Assembly: GCA_041859045.1 (NCBI GenBank)
Contig: JBHELB010000010.1
Span: 78,904-142,903 of the forward strand
Length of the DNA: 64,000 bases
Origin: JBHELB01 sp041859045
Lineage (GTDB): Bacteria; Hydrogenedentota; Hydrogenedentia; Hydrogenedentales; SLHB01
Reading direction: 5' to 3'
Shown here: in pieces, positions 35,642 to 43,737 of the stretch
How positions within the stretch are numbered: position 1 is the first letter of the stretch
How the letters are laid out: every line of letters starts with the position of its first letter
Made by a program: the position numbers and the translations under genes
Notes under the pieces: generated by a model
The model's input: only the letters and a program-made list of their open reading frames with translations
Database searches by the model: none
What the model was told of the DNA's origin: nothing

Positions 35642-35776
35642 CTAGACGCGACCAGATCCAAAGATAATGAAGAATATCTCTCCCAGCGACGAGAAGATAT
35701 TCAGGAAAAAGTTCAACTTGTCGGTGAAATTCGAGGCCATCTGCGGCTTGCGTGTAATGAGCCTGGTGTGCTTCAT
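35642..35776 (-). CDS. Small protein C of a four-gene cluster (44 aa)
   Basis: A 44-aa product opening MKHTRLITRKPQMA, which fits the same N-terminal pattern as proteins A and D, followed by a Phe/Ile-rich stretch (about residues 22-40) with LGEIFFIIFGSG near its end. GGGAG about 9 bases before the ATG is a fair ribosome-binding site. The gap from gene B is 25 bases. The helix is long enough to insert in or lie on a membrane. No homology is recognised. The pattern shared with A and D, and the operon layout, are the main evidence that it is translated. Confidence 0.5.
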   Translation of the reverse strand: MKHTRLITRKPQMASNFTDKLNFFLNIFSSLGEIFFIIFGSGRV

Positions 35777-35801
35777 CCCATTTTCTCCCTGTGAAATCCT
35801 A

Positions 35802-35972
35802 CTACGTCAACGTTCCCGCTTTTCGCGTCTTATAGGCCTCGAGTCCCATGAGCAAACGAATAAGCCATGCCGCCACAGGCCCTTCTTCCAACACAGCGGC
35901 GCGGCTTAATGCCCGCAGGTGCGGCCCCTTCGCGGACGCGCGTTCAACATTCGAATCCGACACTCTGGGCAT
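35802..35972 (-). CDS. Small protein B of a four-gene cluster (56 aa)
   Basis: A 56-aa product whose ATG overlaps the stop codon of gene A (TAATG, sharing base 35972), so it is probably translated by coupling; the ribosome-binding site is poor. The N-terminal half is basic and Ser-rich and lacks the pattern of the other three. The C-terminal half (PVAAWLIRLLMGLEAY) is an amphipathic helix followed by K-x-R-K-A, which loosely resembles the end of protein A (RKANPST). The family is unknown. It is the least certain of the four. Confidence 0.45.
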   Translation of the reverse strand: MPRVSDSNVERASAKGPHLRALSRAAVLEEGPVAAWLIRLLMGLEAYKTRKAGTLT

Positions 35973-36118
35973 TACGTGCTCGGATTGGCCTTGCGATCGA
36001 GCAGGTCGTTCACGGCGATCAACACGTTGACCAGGAAAGTCTTCCACGTGATAAGCGGATCCGAGGTCGCGGCAAGCGCCACACGCGGCTGACTGATCGA
36101 CTTCAGATGCATTTTCAT
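35972..36118 (-). CDS. Small protein A of a four-gene cluster (48 aa)
   Basis: The first of the four small genes. The product starts MKMHLKSISQPRVA and contains one amphipathic helix (about residues 24-42, FLVNVLIAVNDLLDR). AGGGG stands about 7 bases before the ATG, and a dyad-rich promoter region lies 85-115 bases upstream. The stop overlaps the start of gene B. The N-terminal motif I-S-Q-P-x-V-A lines up with that of genes C and D. I cannot assign a function. Confidence 0.55.
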   Translation of the reverse strand: MKMHLKSISQPRVALAATSDPLITWKTFLVNVLIAVNDLLDRKANPST

Positions 36119-36199
36119 GGTGGTTCCCCTTAATGCTACCCTGCTGTGTGTACGGACGAACTTCCGCGCCGTCCTGCTCAGCAGGCTGCTGTTTCCGCC

Positions 36200-36234
36200 G
36201 TATACTATACCCGCCCTTGTATAGGGTGTTTCAA
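36200..36234 (-). promoter_or_regulatory. Candidate promoter and operator of the small-gene operon
   Basis: On the minus strand TTGAAA (36234-36229) and TATAGT (36209-36204) are 19 bases apart, slightly long. The -10 sits inside the odd palindrome GTATACTATAC (36200-36210), and a third GTATA half-site is at 36219-36223. This could be a repressor or MerR-like activator site. Confidence 0.4.
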
Positions 36235-36284
36235 GTTCCTGCCAGCGCCTTTTCGCCTCGGGGATTCCCTGCGCGGCTCGGTTT

Positions 36285-36313
36285 TTGAACTTCTCCGGCG
36301 CGCCTGCTAGACT
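36285..36313 (+). promoter_or_regulatory. Probable sigma70 promoter of tyrS
   Basis: TTGAAC (36285-36290), a 17-base spacer and TAGACT (36308-36313). The 5' leader would be about 160 bases. Confidence 0.5.
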
Positions 36314-36357
36314 TTCGCCCATGTTTACGCGCAACAATGACGTTTTCGGGGGTGCAG

Positions 36358-36385
36358 CGGCAGGCGGTTTCCATTTCGCCTGCCG
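36358..36385 (+). promoter_or_regulatory. Hairpin in the tyrS leader
   Basis: A 9-bp perfect stem CGGCAGGCG/CGCCTGCCG with a 10-base loop. There is no T-run after it and no T-box consensus (AGGGTGGNACCGCG). Its role, if any, is unknown. Confidence 0.35.
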
Positions 36386-36479
36386 TGCCTACGCGCGCGG
36401 CTAGCTTCCCGTTTCTCGCGGCCGGACGGCGGGGTTCGGCCTTTCCTTCGTCAACTTTACAAGATCATTGGAGAATGCC

Positions 36480-37754
36480 ATGACTCTATTCGATGAACTC
36501 CGCTGGCGCGGAATGCTGAACCAATTTACTCATCCTGAACTCGAGCAGGTGCTCGAGAAGGAACCCATTACGCTCTACTGCGGGTTCGATCCCACTGCGG
36601 ACAGCCTGCACATCGGCAGCCTGCTGCCGATTATGACCCTAGTGCATTTCCAGCGCCACGGGCACCGGCCCATCGCGCTCGTGGGCGGCGGCACGGGGCT
36701 CATCGGTGACCCGAGCGGAAAAGCGTCGGAGCGTACGTTGCTCGATAAGGCTCAGGTCGACGCGAACCTGCGAGGGATTCGCGCGCAGCTCGAACACTTC
36801 TTGTCGTTCGAGGGCGCAAACGCGGCCACAATGGTGAACAACGCGGACTGGTTGTGTACCTTGCCGTTGGTGGACTTCTTGCGTGACATCGGAAAGCACT
36901 TCTCGGTCAACGTGATGTTGGCCCGCGACAGCGTTAAGCAGCGCCTCAACGACCGCGACCACGGCATTTCGTTCACGGAGTTTTCGTACAGTCTGTTGCA
37001 GGCCTACGATTTCTTGCACCTGCACGACACGTGCGGCTGCCGGTTGCAGGTCGGCGGCAGCGACCAGTGGGGCAATATCGTAGCGGGTATGGACCTCACT
37101 CGGCGGCTGCGCCAGGCGGAAACCTTCGGGTTGACCATTCCGCTGGTGACCAAGGCCGACGGCTCCAAGTTTGGCAAGTCCGAATCGGGCAACGTTTGGC
37201 TCGATCCGCGCCGCACCTCTCCGTACAAGTTCTACCAGTTCTGGATGAACCAGACCGATGCGGACGTGGGGCGCTTCCTGCGCTACTTCACGTTGCTCGC
37301 GCAGGAGGAAGTACTCGAACTCGACCGCCTCACCGAGCAAGAGCCGGAGAAACGTGCGGCGCAGCGGCGTCTCGCGCAGGAAGTGACGCGTCTGCTTCAC
37401 GGCCAGGCGGCGCTCGACGACGCCGAGCGGGCGTCGCAGGCGATGTTTGGCGGCGATGTGACGGGGCTGAATGAGGCCACGCTCGAGGACGTGTTCGGCG
37501 AAGTGCCGTCGTCGGAGATCGCCGCGGCGGAACTCCAAGCGCAACGTCCGCTGCTGGATGTGCTGGTCGAAGCCGGTGTGTTCAAGAGCAAAGGCGAAGC
37601 CCGGCGCTTAGTACAAAATGGCGGGTTATACCTCAATAGCCGCCGGGTGGAATCGGAAGGCGCGTTGCTTGGCTCCGATTCGCTGTGTTCGGAGTCGCTC
37701 GCGGTCGTGCGCACGGGCAAGCGCAACTATCACCTGCTGCGCTTCAAGAAGTAA
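36480..37754 (+). CDS. tyrS: Tyrosyl-tRNA synthetase
   Basis: A 424-aa class I aminoacyl-tRNA synthetase charging tRNA-Tyr. The HIGH-equivalent is DSLHIGSLLP, with HIG at residues 44-46. The tyrosine-binding segment is VGGSDQWGNI, and the KMSKS-equivalent is ADGSKFGKSES. An S4 RNA-binding domain occupies the last 65 residues (VEAGVFKSKGEARRLVQNGG). The length is that of the bacterial TyrRS type I form. GGAG lies 6 bases before the ATG at 36480; the frame is open for only four codons more. A strong terminator follows. Confidence 0.98.
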   Translation: MTLFDELRWRGMLNQFTHPELEQVLEKEPITLYCGFDPTADSLHIGSLLPIMTLVHFQRHGHRPIALVGGGTGLIGDPSGKASERTLLDKAQVDANLRGIRAQLEHFLSFEGANAATMVNNADWLCTLPLVDFLRDIGKHFSVNVMLARDSVKQRLNDRDHGISFTEFSYSLLQAYDFLHLHDTCGCRLQVGGSDQWGNIVAGMDLTRRLRQAETFGLTIPLVTKADGSKFGKSESGNVWLDPRRTSPYKFYQFWMNQTDADVGRFLRYFTLLAQEEVLELDRLTEQEPEKRAAQRRLAQEVTRLLHGQAALDDAERASQAMFGGDVTGLNEATLEDVFGEVPSSEIAAAELQAQRPLLDVLVEAGVFKSKGEARRLVQNGGLYLNSRRVESEGALLGSDSLCSESLAVVRTGKRNYHLLRFKK

Positions 37755-37763
37755 CCAAAAGCA

Positions 37764-37808
37764 CTCGGGGGAACTCACTCTTCCAAGAGGAGTTCCCCCG
37801 AGTTTCTT
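37764..37808 (+). terminator. Rho-independent terminator of tyrS
   Basis: A perfect 14-bp stem, ACTCGGGGGAACTC (37764-37777) with GAGTTCCCCCGAGT (37791-37804), followed by TTCTT. It may also act for the convergent metalloprotease gene. Confidence 0.85.
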
Positions 37809-37817
37809 GCTGACCGC

Positions 37818-39890
37818 TTACTTCTTTACAAAGAACGGGACTCGGATTTCGCTGAGCGACAGCGGAAAATCTCCGAGATCGGTGGGGTCGAACCCAAACG
37901 TCAGTTCGAGGCGATCGTCAAAGCCATCGCCGTCAGTGTCCGACAGCGTCGGATTGGTCGCAATTCCATACCTTCCCTGAATCTCGTCGAGATCGGAGAT
38001 AAAATCGCCATCGCTGTCCGCCAGCGTCGGATCGGTGACAAACCCCAGCGTTCCGTTCGTTTCGTCATAGTCGCTGATTCCATCGCCATCCGTGTCCACG
38101 TCATCATCCGTGATCGTGATCGTGGCCGATGACGGCGATCCCAGAACGGCGCTCGACGGACTGCTGAGCGTCACCGCGAAGGTCTCTGAGGACTCCAGTG
38201 CGCCGTTGTTTAGGAGCGGTACCTCAAACGTCTTCACCGTTTCCAGGCCCGTGAACGACAATGTCCCGGACGTATCCGTATAGTCGCTTCCCGCGACGGC
38301 GGTCCCGTTGCTCGTCGCATACTGCACTGTGAATGTGGAAGCGCCCGGCGCGGCAGTGAGCGCGACGGTCACGGTAACCGAACCGGCCGCCTCGCTCACG
38401 CTGTAGGAACCCGGAGAGAAGAGAAATGACGCCGTGGCCGTGCCGATGTCGAAGGTCATCACCGCGCCCGACGCGCTCACATTCGAGACGTTGATTCCGC
38501 TGGGCGTGCCGTTTTTCAGATTGCTGTTTGGGTTGGTCGATGCGTTGAACGTACTGTTGTTCCCCGCGCGGAAGTAATCGGCGTCGCTGCCCCAGCTTCC
38601 GCTAACCAGAGAGTTCGATCCGTCCGCCTGTTCAAGGGCAATACCGGCATTCGTTGGATTCATGTTGATTGAGTTGGTGAGACGAATGTTCGTGTCGGTA
38701 AGAATGCTCCCATCGCAATGGTAGACGGCAAGACCGCCTTGCGAGCCGGGCAATCCCGTGTCGTAGCCGGTCTGCTGGCGATTCTCTATGACAAAGAACT
38801 GAGACGAGGCCACGGACGGGGCGACTCTGACCACGGCATTGTTGCCGTTCGCCGCCGCGAGCGCGAATCCCTGATTGACCGGGGCCGTGACGCTGGTTAC
38901 CTGTGCCCAGCCGAGCCAGCTCTTGAGAAAACCGTCAACGTGCGTGGGCGAACTGCCCGCCGGACTTCCTCCCCACGAACCTCCGGCCATCAGCGAGTGA
39001 TAGCCAAGCCCGCTCCAATCGCCACCGCTGTCGGCTCCATCTACGTCGTAAAGATCCGGCAGCCCGATGTCGTGTCCCAACTCATGGGTCATGGGGCCCA
39101 TAGTCGCACGCGTGACCCCGCCGAACTCTGAGCCGCAATAGCTATAGCTGGTGATGTTCTTTCCGTCCGAATCCGTGGCCGGAAACAGCCCAGAAATGCG
39201 CGGCGTTTCCCAGTACATGTGCGCCCACGCCTCGGGAGCGCTGGAATCAAAATAAGAAGTCTCATCTCCCGCTTGGTAGATCAGGAAATGCAATTCGTCT
39301 GCTTCAATCGTGCCCGAATTGTCCGTGTCATACGAGGCATAGTTGATGTAGGGATTCGCCGCGCGAATCGCCTGGACGAACAACGTCGGAGAATTCGCCC
39401 CTGTGACTACGGAGGACATATTGAGTGAGGACACCTGCACGGGGCCGATCACGCCGTCGTTCGCGGTACCGTGCGACTCCGTCGCGGGCGCCAGCGTCAA
39501 CGCCCCCCGCGAGACCTCCGTATAGTAACCGGCCATTTCCGTGATACGCGAACTCCAGAGCGACGCCGTCGGATAGGCAAACGTCACCCCTGCGGAGGTG
39601 TTCTCGATCAGAATGATGAGAACTTTGTGCGTGCCTCCGATCGGAGGCGCGGGCGGAGCCTGAAGTCCTTGCGCGGCCGCCGCGCGATTCGCCGCCGCGA
39701 TTTCCGCCGATACGATTGGATTCGCGCCGCTGCCTCCAAACGGCGGAAGCTTGCCATCCACACTGAGGCATGCCCACACCGGAGAATCGGTGCCAAGGGA
39801 GAGAAACACGCCAACGGTAACAACGGCAACAAATCGCGGAAGGAAACGGAAACAGCGGGAATAAGAGCCGGGACGTGCGCGATATGGCAT
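37818..39890 (-). CDS. Secreted M6-type metalloprotease with Calx-beta and thrombospondin-3-like repeats
   Basis: A 690-aa exported protein. The signal peptide ends near residue 40 (SPVWA). The catalytic zinc site is the metzincin-type HELGHDIGLPD at 269-279, in an M6 (immune inhibitor A-like) domain of about 330 residues. A Calx-beta domain follows (about 500-605, ending ATITITDDD). Then come three Asp-rich calcium repeats of the thrombospondin type 3 kind (DTDGDGISDYDE, DSDGDFISDLDE, DTDGDGFDDRLE). The start at 39890 has GAGGA at 8 bases; in-frame ATGs upstream have weaker sites. It is probably a calcium-stabilised extracellular peptidase. Confidence 0.88.
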   Translation of the reverse strand: MPYRARPGSYSRCFRFLPRFVAVVTVGVFLSLGTDSPVWACLSVDGKLPPFGGSGANPIVSAEIAAANRAAAAQGLQAPPAPPIGGTHKVLIILIENTSAGVTFAYPTASLWSSRITEMAGYYTEVSRGALTLAPATESHGTANDGVIGPVQVSSLNMSSVVTGANSPTLFVQAIRAANPYINYASYDTDNSGTIEADELHFLIYQAGDETSYFDSSAPEAWAHMYWETPRISGLFPATDSDGKNITSYSYCGSEFGGVTRATMGPMTHELGHDIGLPDLYDVDGADSGGDWSGLGYHSLMAGGSWGGSPAGSSPTHVDGFLKSWLGWAQVTSVTAPVNQGFALAAANGNNAVVRVAPSVASSQFFVIENRQQTGYDTGLPGSQGGLAVYHCDGSILTDTNIRLTNSINMNPTNAGIALEQADGSNSLVSGSWGSDADYFRAGNNSTFNASTNPNSNLKNGTPSGINVSNVSASGAVMTFDIGTATASFLFSPGSYSVSEAAGSVTVTVALTAAPGASTFTVQYATSNGTAVAGSDYTDTSGTLSFTGLETVKTFEVPLLNNGALESSETFAVTLSSPSSAVLGSPSSATITITDDDVDTDGDGISDYDETNGTLGFVTDPTLADSDGDFISDLDEIQGRYGIATNPTLSDTDGDGFDDRLELTFGFDPTDLGDFPLSLSEIRVPFFVKK

Positions 39891-40394
39891 GAAATCTTTC
39901 CTCATTTTCTTACTGCGCCAAGATAGACTATGTCGAGACACCTGCATCTTCCCCGAACGGAAGATGCAGGCTCACAGCCTACACCTAAACTAAGGTATTC
40001 CTATCGGGCAATCCTGTCAATCACTTTCTCGAAAACTCAGAATTCAAAGGCAATTTTTCTATACAAAAAGACGAAATTGGCGGGCTCGAATGAAAAAGGG
40101 GAGGCCGCGCAGCGAGGACCGAACACTCCGGGCAAGGCGTTCGGACAAGGGAGCCAGCGTGCACGCTGCGCGGCCGAAACTGAACGAGGTCGTCTCAGAA
40201 GATGAGCAACCCCACGTGACCGAGAATAAAGCAACCACTATGCCAAACTACCGCCCCCAGTTGCCTATGTGGTAGTTCGTTGAAATAAAATGAGTTATGG
40301 TGATTCCATCTCCGGAGTCAAGGTGATTCTCCAGATGGAGGCTACCAAATTGTAGTGAAAAAATCATCACCTAACCGACAGGTGCCTTTTGGCG
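39891..40394. other. Intergenic region between dnaB and the metalloprotease
   Basis: About 500 bases with no credible gene. It contains a 12-bp inverted repeat, CCTGCATCTTCC/GGAAGATGCAGG (39941-39970), just upstream of the metalloprotease. It may be part of that gene's leader or a leftover terminator without a T-run. Confidence 0.5.
39941..39970. repeat. 12-bp inverted repeat before the metalloprotease gene
   Basis: Arms CCTGCATCTTCC (39941-39952) and GGAAGATGCAGG (39959-39970) with a 6-base loop, about 50 bases before the metalloprotease start. There is no T-run in either direction, so it may be an operator or mRNA leader structure. Confidence 0.45.
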
Positions 40395-41867
40395 CTAGAA
40401 CGGAATCTCGTCCTCGTCGCTATAGACCCGGTCGATGGTTTCGGCGGGATCTTCGTACTGCGTGGGCGCAGGCTCATCGTCCATGCCCGAGGCAAGATCG
40501 CCGAAGTGCTGGAGGTCGCGGTCAAAAAGCAGATGTAGGAAACCGGTGGGGCCGTTGCGCTGCTTGGCGATGTCCAGGCGGATAATTTTCTCGACCTCGA
40601 CCCCCGCGCCGTACTTGGATTCGAGTTCCTCTTTCCTGCTCGCGGGCGGGCGCGAAAGCATGAGCACCACGTCGGCGTCCTGCTCGATGGCGCCGGACTC
40701 GCGCAGGTGGGAAAGCTTCGGCGTCCCCTCGTCATCGCGCTCCGCCTCGCGGCTGAGCTGAGACAGCGCAATGACCGGCACCTGTAGTTCGCGGGCGAGC
40801 CCCTTGATAGAGCGCGAAATCTCGGCGATTTCCGTCTGTCGGTTTTCCGCGCGGCGTGTGCCCTGCATGAGTTGAAGGTAGTCGATGATCAACAACTCAA
40901 CCGGTTCGACTGCCATTTGACGTCGCGCCTTGGATCGAATCTCGAGCACGCTGATGTTCGGGGTCTCGTCGATGAAGATCGGCGCGCCGCTGAGTTTGCT
41001 CGCCGCATCCTGGAGCTTGGGAAACTCGCGGTCGGCCAGAAATCCCGAGCGTAACCGTTGGGAGTCGATACGGCCTTCCATGCACAGCAGACGCTGGACG
41101 AGCTGTTCCTTGCTCATTTCGAGGCTGAACAGGAGCACGCCCTTTTTCTGCCGAACGGCGACGTTCGCGGCGACGTTCAGCGCGAATGCGGTCTTACCCA
41201 CCGACGGCCGCGCGGCCAGGATGATCATGTCCGACTTCTGAAAGCCCGAGAGTTTTTCATCGAGTCGCCGAAATCCGCCCGGCAGCCCGGTGAAGCCCGA
41301 CTTTGCCGCGATAATCCGCTCGATGTTCTTAATGCTCGCGCTAAGCAAGTCGCCGATGCGATAGACGGGATGCGTCTGCCGCGTTTCGGCGATGGAGAAA
41401 ATGTTGGCTTCCGCGCGGTCGAGAAGACTCGTGACGTCGTCGGCGCCGCTGTACGCTTCGCCGATGGCGTTGGTGCAGACGGTGATGAGCTTGCGCAGAA
41501 TCGAGGACTCGAGCACGATCTGGGCGTAGTACTCGATATTTGCGGATGTCGGTACTGCCCCAACCAACTCGGAGATATAACTGGCCCCGCCGATGTCTTC
41601 CAACGTGCCTTCGCGCGTGAGTTGCTCGACCAGCGTTACCGCATCGATGGGGATGCCTTTACGAAAGAGGCCCACCATCGCGTCATAGACGGATTGGTGG
41701 GCCCCCACATAGAACACGTCCGAGGCATTTTCGCGCAGCAGTTCGACTGCGGTGCTGATCGCCTCCGGATTAAGCAGCATCGCCCCTAGCACCGACCGCT
41801 CAGCCTCTACGTTGTGCGGAGGCATCCGGTCGAAGACCGTCGGGGACGATGACGCTCGTTTGGTCAC
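40395..41867 (-). CDS. dnaB: Replicative DNA helicase DnaB
   Basis: A 490-aa hexameric helicase that unwinds DNA at the replication fork. The N-terminal collar domain begins PHNVEAERSVLGAMLLNPEA. The RecA-like motor has Walker A ARPSVGKTAF (about residues 219-228) and an H4/Walker B region in LLIDYLQLM. The RGF-type Arg finger region near the end is present. Length is somewhat above the usual 450-470. It starts at a GTG at 41867, 4 bases after rplI stops. It is the last gene of the rpsF operon, a common arrangement. There is no intein. Confidence 0.97.
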   Translation of the reverse strand: MTKRASSSPTVFDRMPPHNVEAERSVLGAMLLNPEAISTAVELLRENASDVFYVGAHQSVYDAMVGLFRKGIPIDAVTLVEQLTREGTLEDIGGASYISELVGAVPTSANIEYYAQIVLESSILRKLITVCTNAIGEAYSGADDVTSLLDRAEANIFSIAETRQTHPVYRIGDLLSASIKNIERIIAAKSGFTGLPGGFRRLDEKLSGFQKSDMIILAARPSVGKTAFALNVAANVAVRQKKGVLLFSLEMSKEQLVQRLLCMEGRIDSQRLRSGFLADREFPKLQDAASKLSGAPIFIDETPNISVLEIRSKARRQMAVEPVELLIIDYLQLMQGTRRAENRQTEIAEISRSIKGLARELQVPVIALSQLSREAERDDEGTPKLSHLRESGAIEQDADVVLMLSRPPASRKEELESKYGAGVEVEKIIRLDIAKQRNGPTGFLHLLFDRDLQHFGDLASGMDDEPAPTQYEDPAETIDRVYSDEDEIPF

Positions 41868-41871
41868 ACTG

Positions 41872-42354
41872 CTATTCCGCGGCTTCCTTGGCCTCTTCTT
41901 CCCGCTCTTCCTTGCTCACCCACACCTTGATCTGGGCGATCACGCCCATGCCGATGTTCACCGGCACGGTGAAGATGCCAAGCGACTTGATCGGGTCTTC
42001 AAGCTTGATGCTCTTCTTGTCCACCGCATAGCCTAGTTCGACCAGTTTCTCGGCGATGTTCGCCGTCGTCACCGAACCGAACAGTTTGTCTTCCTCACCC
42101 GCCAGCATCTTGAACTCGAGGGTCGTGCCCTCCATCTTCTTGGCCAGCGCGGTGTACTCCGTGCGGCGCTTTTCCTCGCGCCGCTTGATGATGCGCATAT
42201 GGTGCTCGATCTCACGGCCACTGCCGGAGTTCGCCGCCACCGCCAGCTTGCGCGGAATCAGAAAATTACGCGCGTAGCCGTCGGCCACCTTGACGGTCGC
42301 CCCCATCTGACCAAGATGGGCTACGTTTTCACATAGAATCACTTTCACGGTCAT
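41872..42354 (-). CDS. rplI: 50S ribosomal protein L9
   Basis: A 160-aa ribosomal protein of the large subunit, which sits near the L1 stalk. The N-terminal domain is typical (VKVILCENVAHLGQMGATV, then GYARNFLIP), followed by the long central helix and the C-terminal domain, ending in a Glu/Lys-rich extension. GGGAGG lies a few bases before the ATG. It is in the classic rpsF-ssb-rpsR-...-rplI-dnaB cluster. Confidence 0.97.
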   Translation of the reverse strand: MTVKVILCENVAHLGQMGATVKVADGYARNFLIPRKLAVAANSGSGREIEHHMRIIKRREEKRRTEYTALAKKMEGTTLEFKMLAGEEDKLFGSVTTANIAEKLVELGYAVDKKSIKLEDPIKSLGIFTVPVNIGMGVIAQIKVWVSKEEREEEAKEAAE

Positions 42355-42390
42355 GACCTCCCTTGAGACTTCTTCACGAAGTCCCGTGTG

Positions 42391-43431
42391 TCACCGATCG
42401 TCGCGGTCATCGTCGTCGCGGTCGCGTCCCTCCAAGAGCCGCCGCCGCGCCAGCGCCAAGGCGTTTACCTTGCGCCGGAACTCAAACCACGTATCGAACA
42501 ATCCGGCCATCGCCAACAGCAGATGGGTCTCCCTAAGCAATAGCGCCCAAATCATCAACGCCGCGACCAGAAAATGCGGCCGCAGCACCGTGGTCGCATA
42601 GGCCAGTACGGACAGGCCGTTCAGCCAGTACACGACGCTCAACACGATCAGGGCGTTCCAACTCGACCAACGCAGCGCCACGTGTGGCCAACGCTGATCG
42701 GCGAACCAAAGACCCACCGCGAGAATCAACACCCACGCCAGCCAGTCCGGCGGACGTATCGTGCGGACGAATCCGCCCTTGGGCAACGTGCGCGCGCCTT
42801 GACGCCGCAACCACCACGCCGCCGCCGTCACCGCCAAGCACGACAGAATCAGCATGGTGCCGATACTGCTGCCCGGGGCCAACGCCGGGATGTTGTCCTC
42901 GAAGAATCGCAGACTTTTCAACTGTTGGTCGAGCAGCGCCGGATCGACATCTTTCGCCCGGCTCTCGATACTTTTCCGAAGCCACTCGATCCCGGTCATA
43001 CTGGAGGACAACCAGCCCGTCCAGTCGCTCGCGATCGCGTAGAACTCCAGCATTGCGCCCGCCGCCGTCACTGCCGCGACGATGCGTCCGTAACGCCACC
43101 GCTTTCGCAGTCCGAAGCCGAGCACCACGCCCAACGCCGCCGCTCCAGCATAGGCCACCGCGGCATACGCGCCAAGCGCTACGTCATGCCGCGCCCACAG
43201 GGCCAGTAAGCCCGCCCCCGCAGCCGCCGCGCACAGCGTTCCGGCCCGGCCCGGCCACCCCAGCGCGATGCAAATCGCGACGGGCAGCGGAAACAAGGCC
43301 TCCGCCACGGGATTGGGACCCACGAGCAACGTGGTCGCCAGGGCCATGCAAAACAGCCCGACGGCCAACAACCCGAACTTCGCTAATGCGACGGGCTCTG
43401 CAGCGGTAGTCCCCACGTGGGCGTTGCCCAA
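42391..43431 (-). CDS. DUF2232 (YybS-like) membrane protein
   Basis: A 346-aa inner-membrane protein with about eight hydrophobic segments. Its position between rpsR and rplI is where DUF2232/YybS proteins occur in Firmicutes and Deltaproteobacteria. A loop of about 45 residues around 150-195 separates the two halves. The C terminus is highly charged (RDRDDDDRDDR). The start is uncertain: a TTG at 43431 lies just after rpsR, and internal GTG codons are possible. The function is unknown; the family is thought to take part in transport or envelope processes. Confidence 0.75.
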   Translation of the reverse strand: MGNAHVGTTAAEPVALAKFGLLAVGLFCMALATTLLVGPNPVAEALFPLPVAICIALGWPGRAGTLCAAAAGAGLLALWARHDVALGAYAAVAYAGAAALGVVLGFGLRKRWRYGRIVAAVTAAGAMLEFYAIASDWTGWLSSSMTGIEWLRKSIESRAKDVDPALLDQQLKSLRFFEDNIPALAPGSSIGTMLILSCLAVTAAAWWLRRQGARTLPKGGFVRTIRPPDWLAWVLILAVGLWFADQRWPHVALRWSSWNALIVLSVVYWLNGLSVLAYATTVLRPHFLVAALMIWALLLRETHLLLAMAGLFDTWFEFRRKVNALALARRRLLEGRDRDDDDRDDR

Positions 43432-43449
43432 CCTGCCCCGAAGGGCGAT

Positions 43450-43716
43450 CTAGTCGGCCACGAACGGCAGCAGCGCGATCTGACGAGCCATCTTGATGGC
43501 CTTGGTCAGCATGCGCTGATGACGCGCCGTCGCCCCCGTGATACGGCGCGGAATGATCTTGCCGCGCTCGGTCACGTAGTGCTTCAGCATGCCAACGTCT
43601 TTGTAGTCGATATAAACGACGCGGTCGACGGTCAGCCGCGACACTTTCGGTCTGGCTGGCCCCTTCCTCTTCTTCCGGCGCGTCTTCGCGCGCGAATTCG
43701 ATTGCATACGTGCCAT
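43450..43716 (-). CDS. rpsR: 30S ribosomal protein S18
   Basis: An 88-aa small-subunit protein that pairs with S6. The core DYKDVGMLKHYVTERGKIIPRRITG and KAIKMARQIALLPF are diagnostic. The N terminus is a basic tail rich in Lys and Arg. GGAGA lies about 10 bases before the ATG. Confidence 0.97.
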   Translation of the reverse strand: MARMQSNSRAKTRRKKRKGPARPKVSRLTVDRVVYIDYKDVGMLKHYVTERGKIIPRRITGATARHQRMLTKAIKMARQIALLPFVAD

Positions 43717-43737
43717 GGAATTCAGTTCTCCGTCCCG

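Larger units (their letters stand above)
36119..36479. other. Divergent promoter region between the small-gene operon and tyrS
   Basis: About 360 bases. It holds the minus-strand promoter-like pair at 36204-36234, the palindrome CAGCAGGCTGCTG at 36179-36191, the plus-strand tyrS promoter at 36285-36313 and a 9-bp hairpin in the tyrS leader at 36358-36385. I find no coding sequence. Confidence 0.55.

Noticed and set aside
36320..36479. T-box riboswitch in the tyrS leader
   Set aside because: The conserved T-box sequence and the antiterminator/terminator pair are absent.
40090..40275. 61-codon plus-strand frame
   Set aside because: There is no ribosome-binding site or family, the product is highly charged, and it lies in a noncoding gap; I could not support it.
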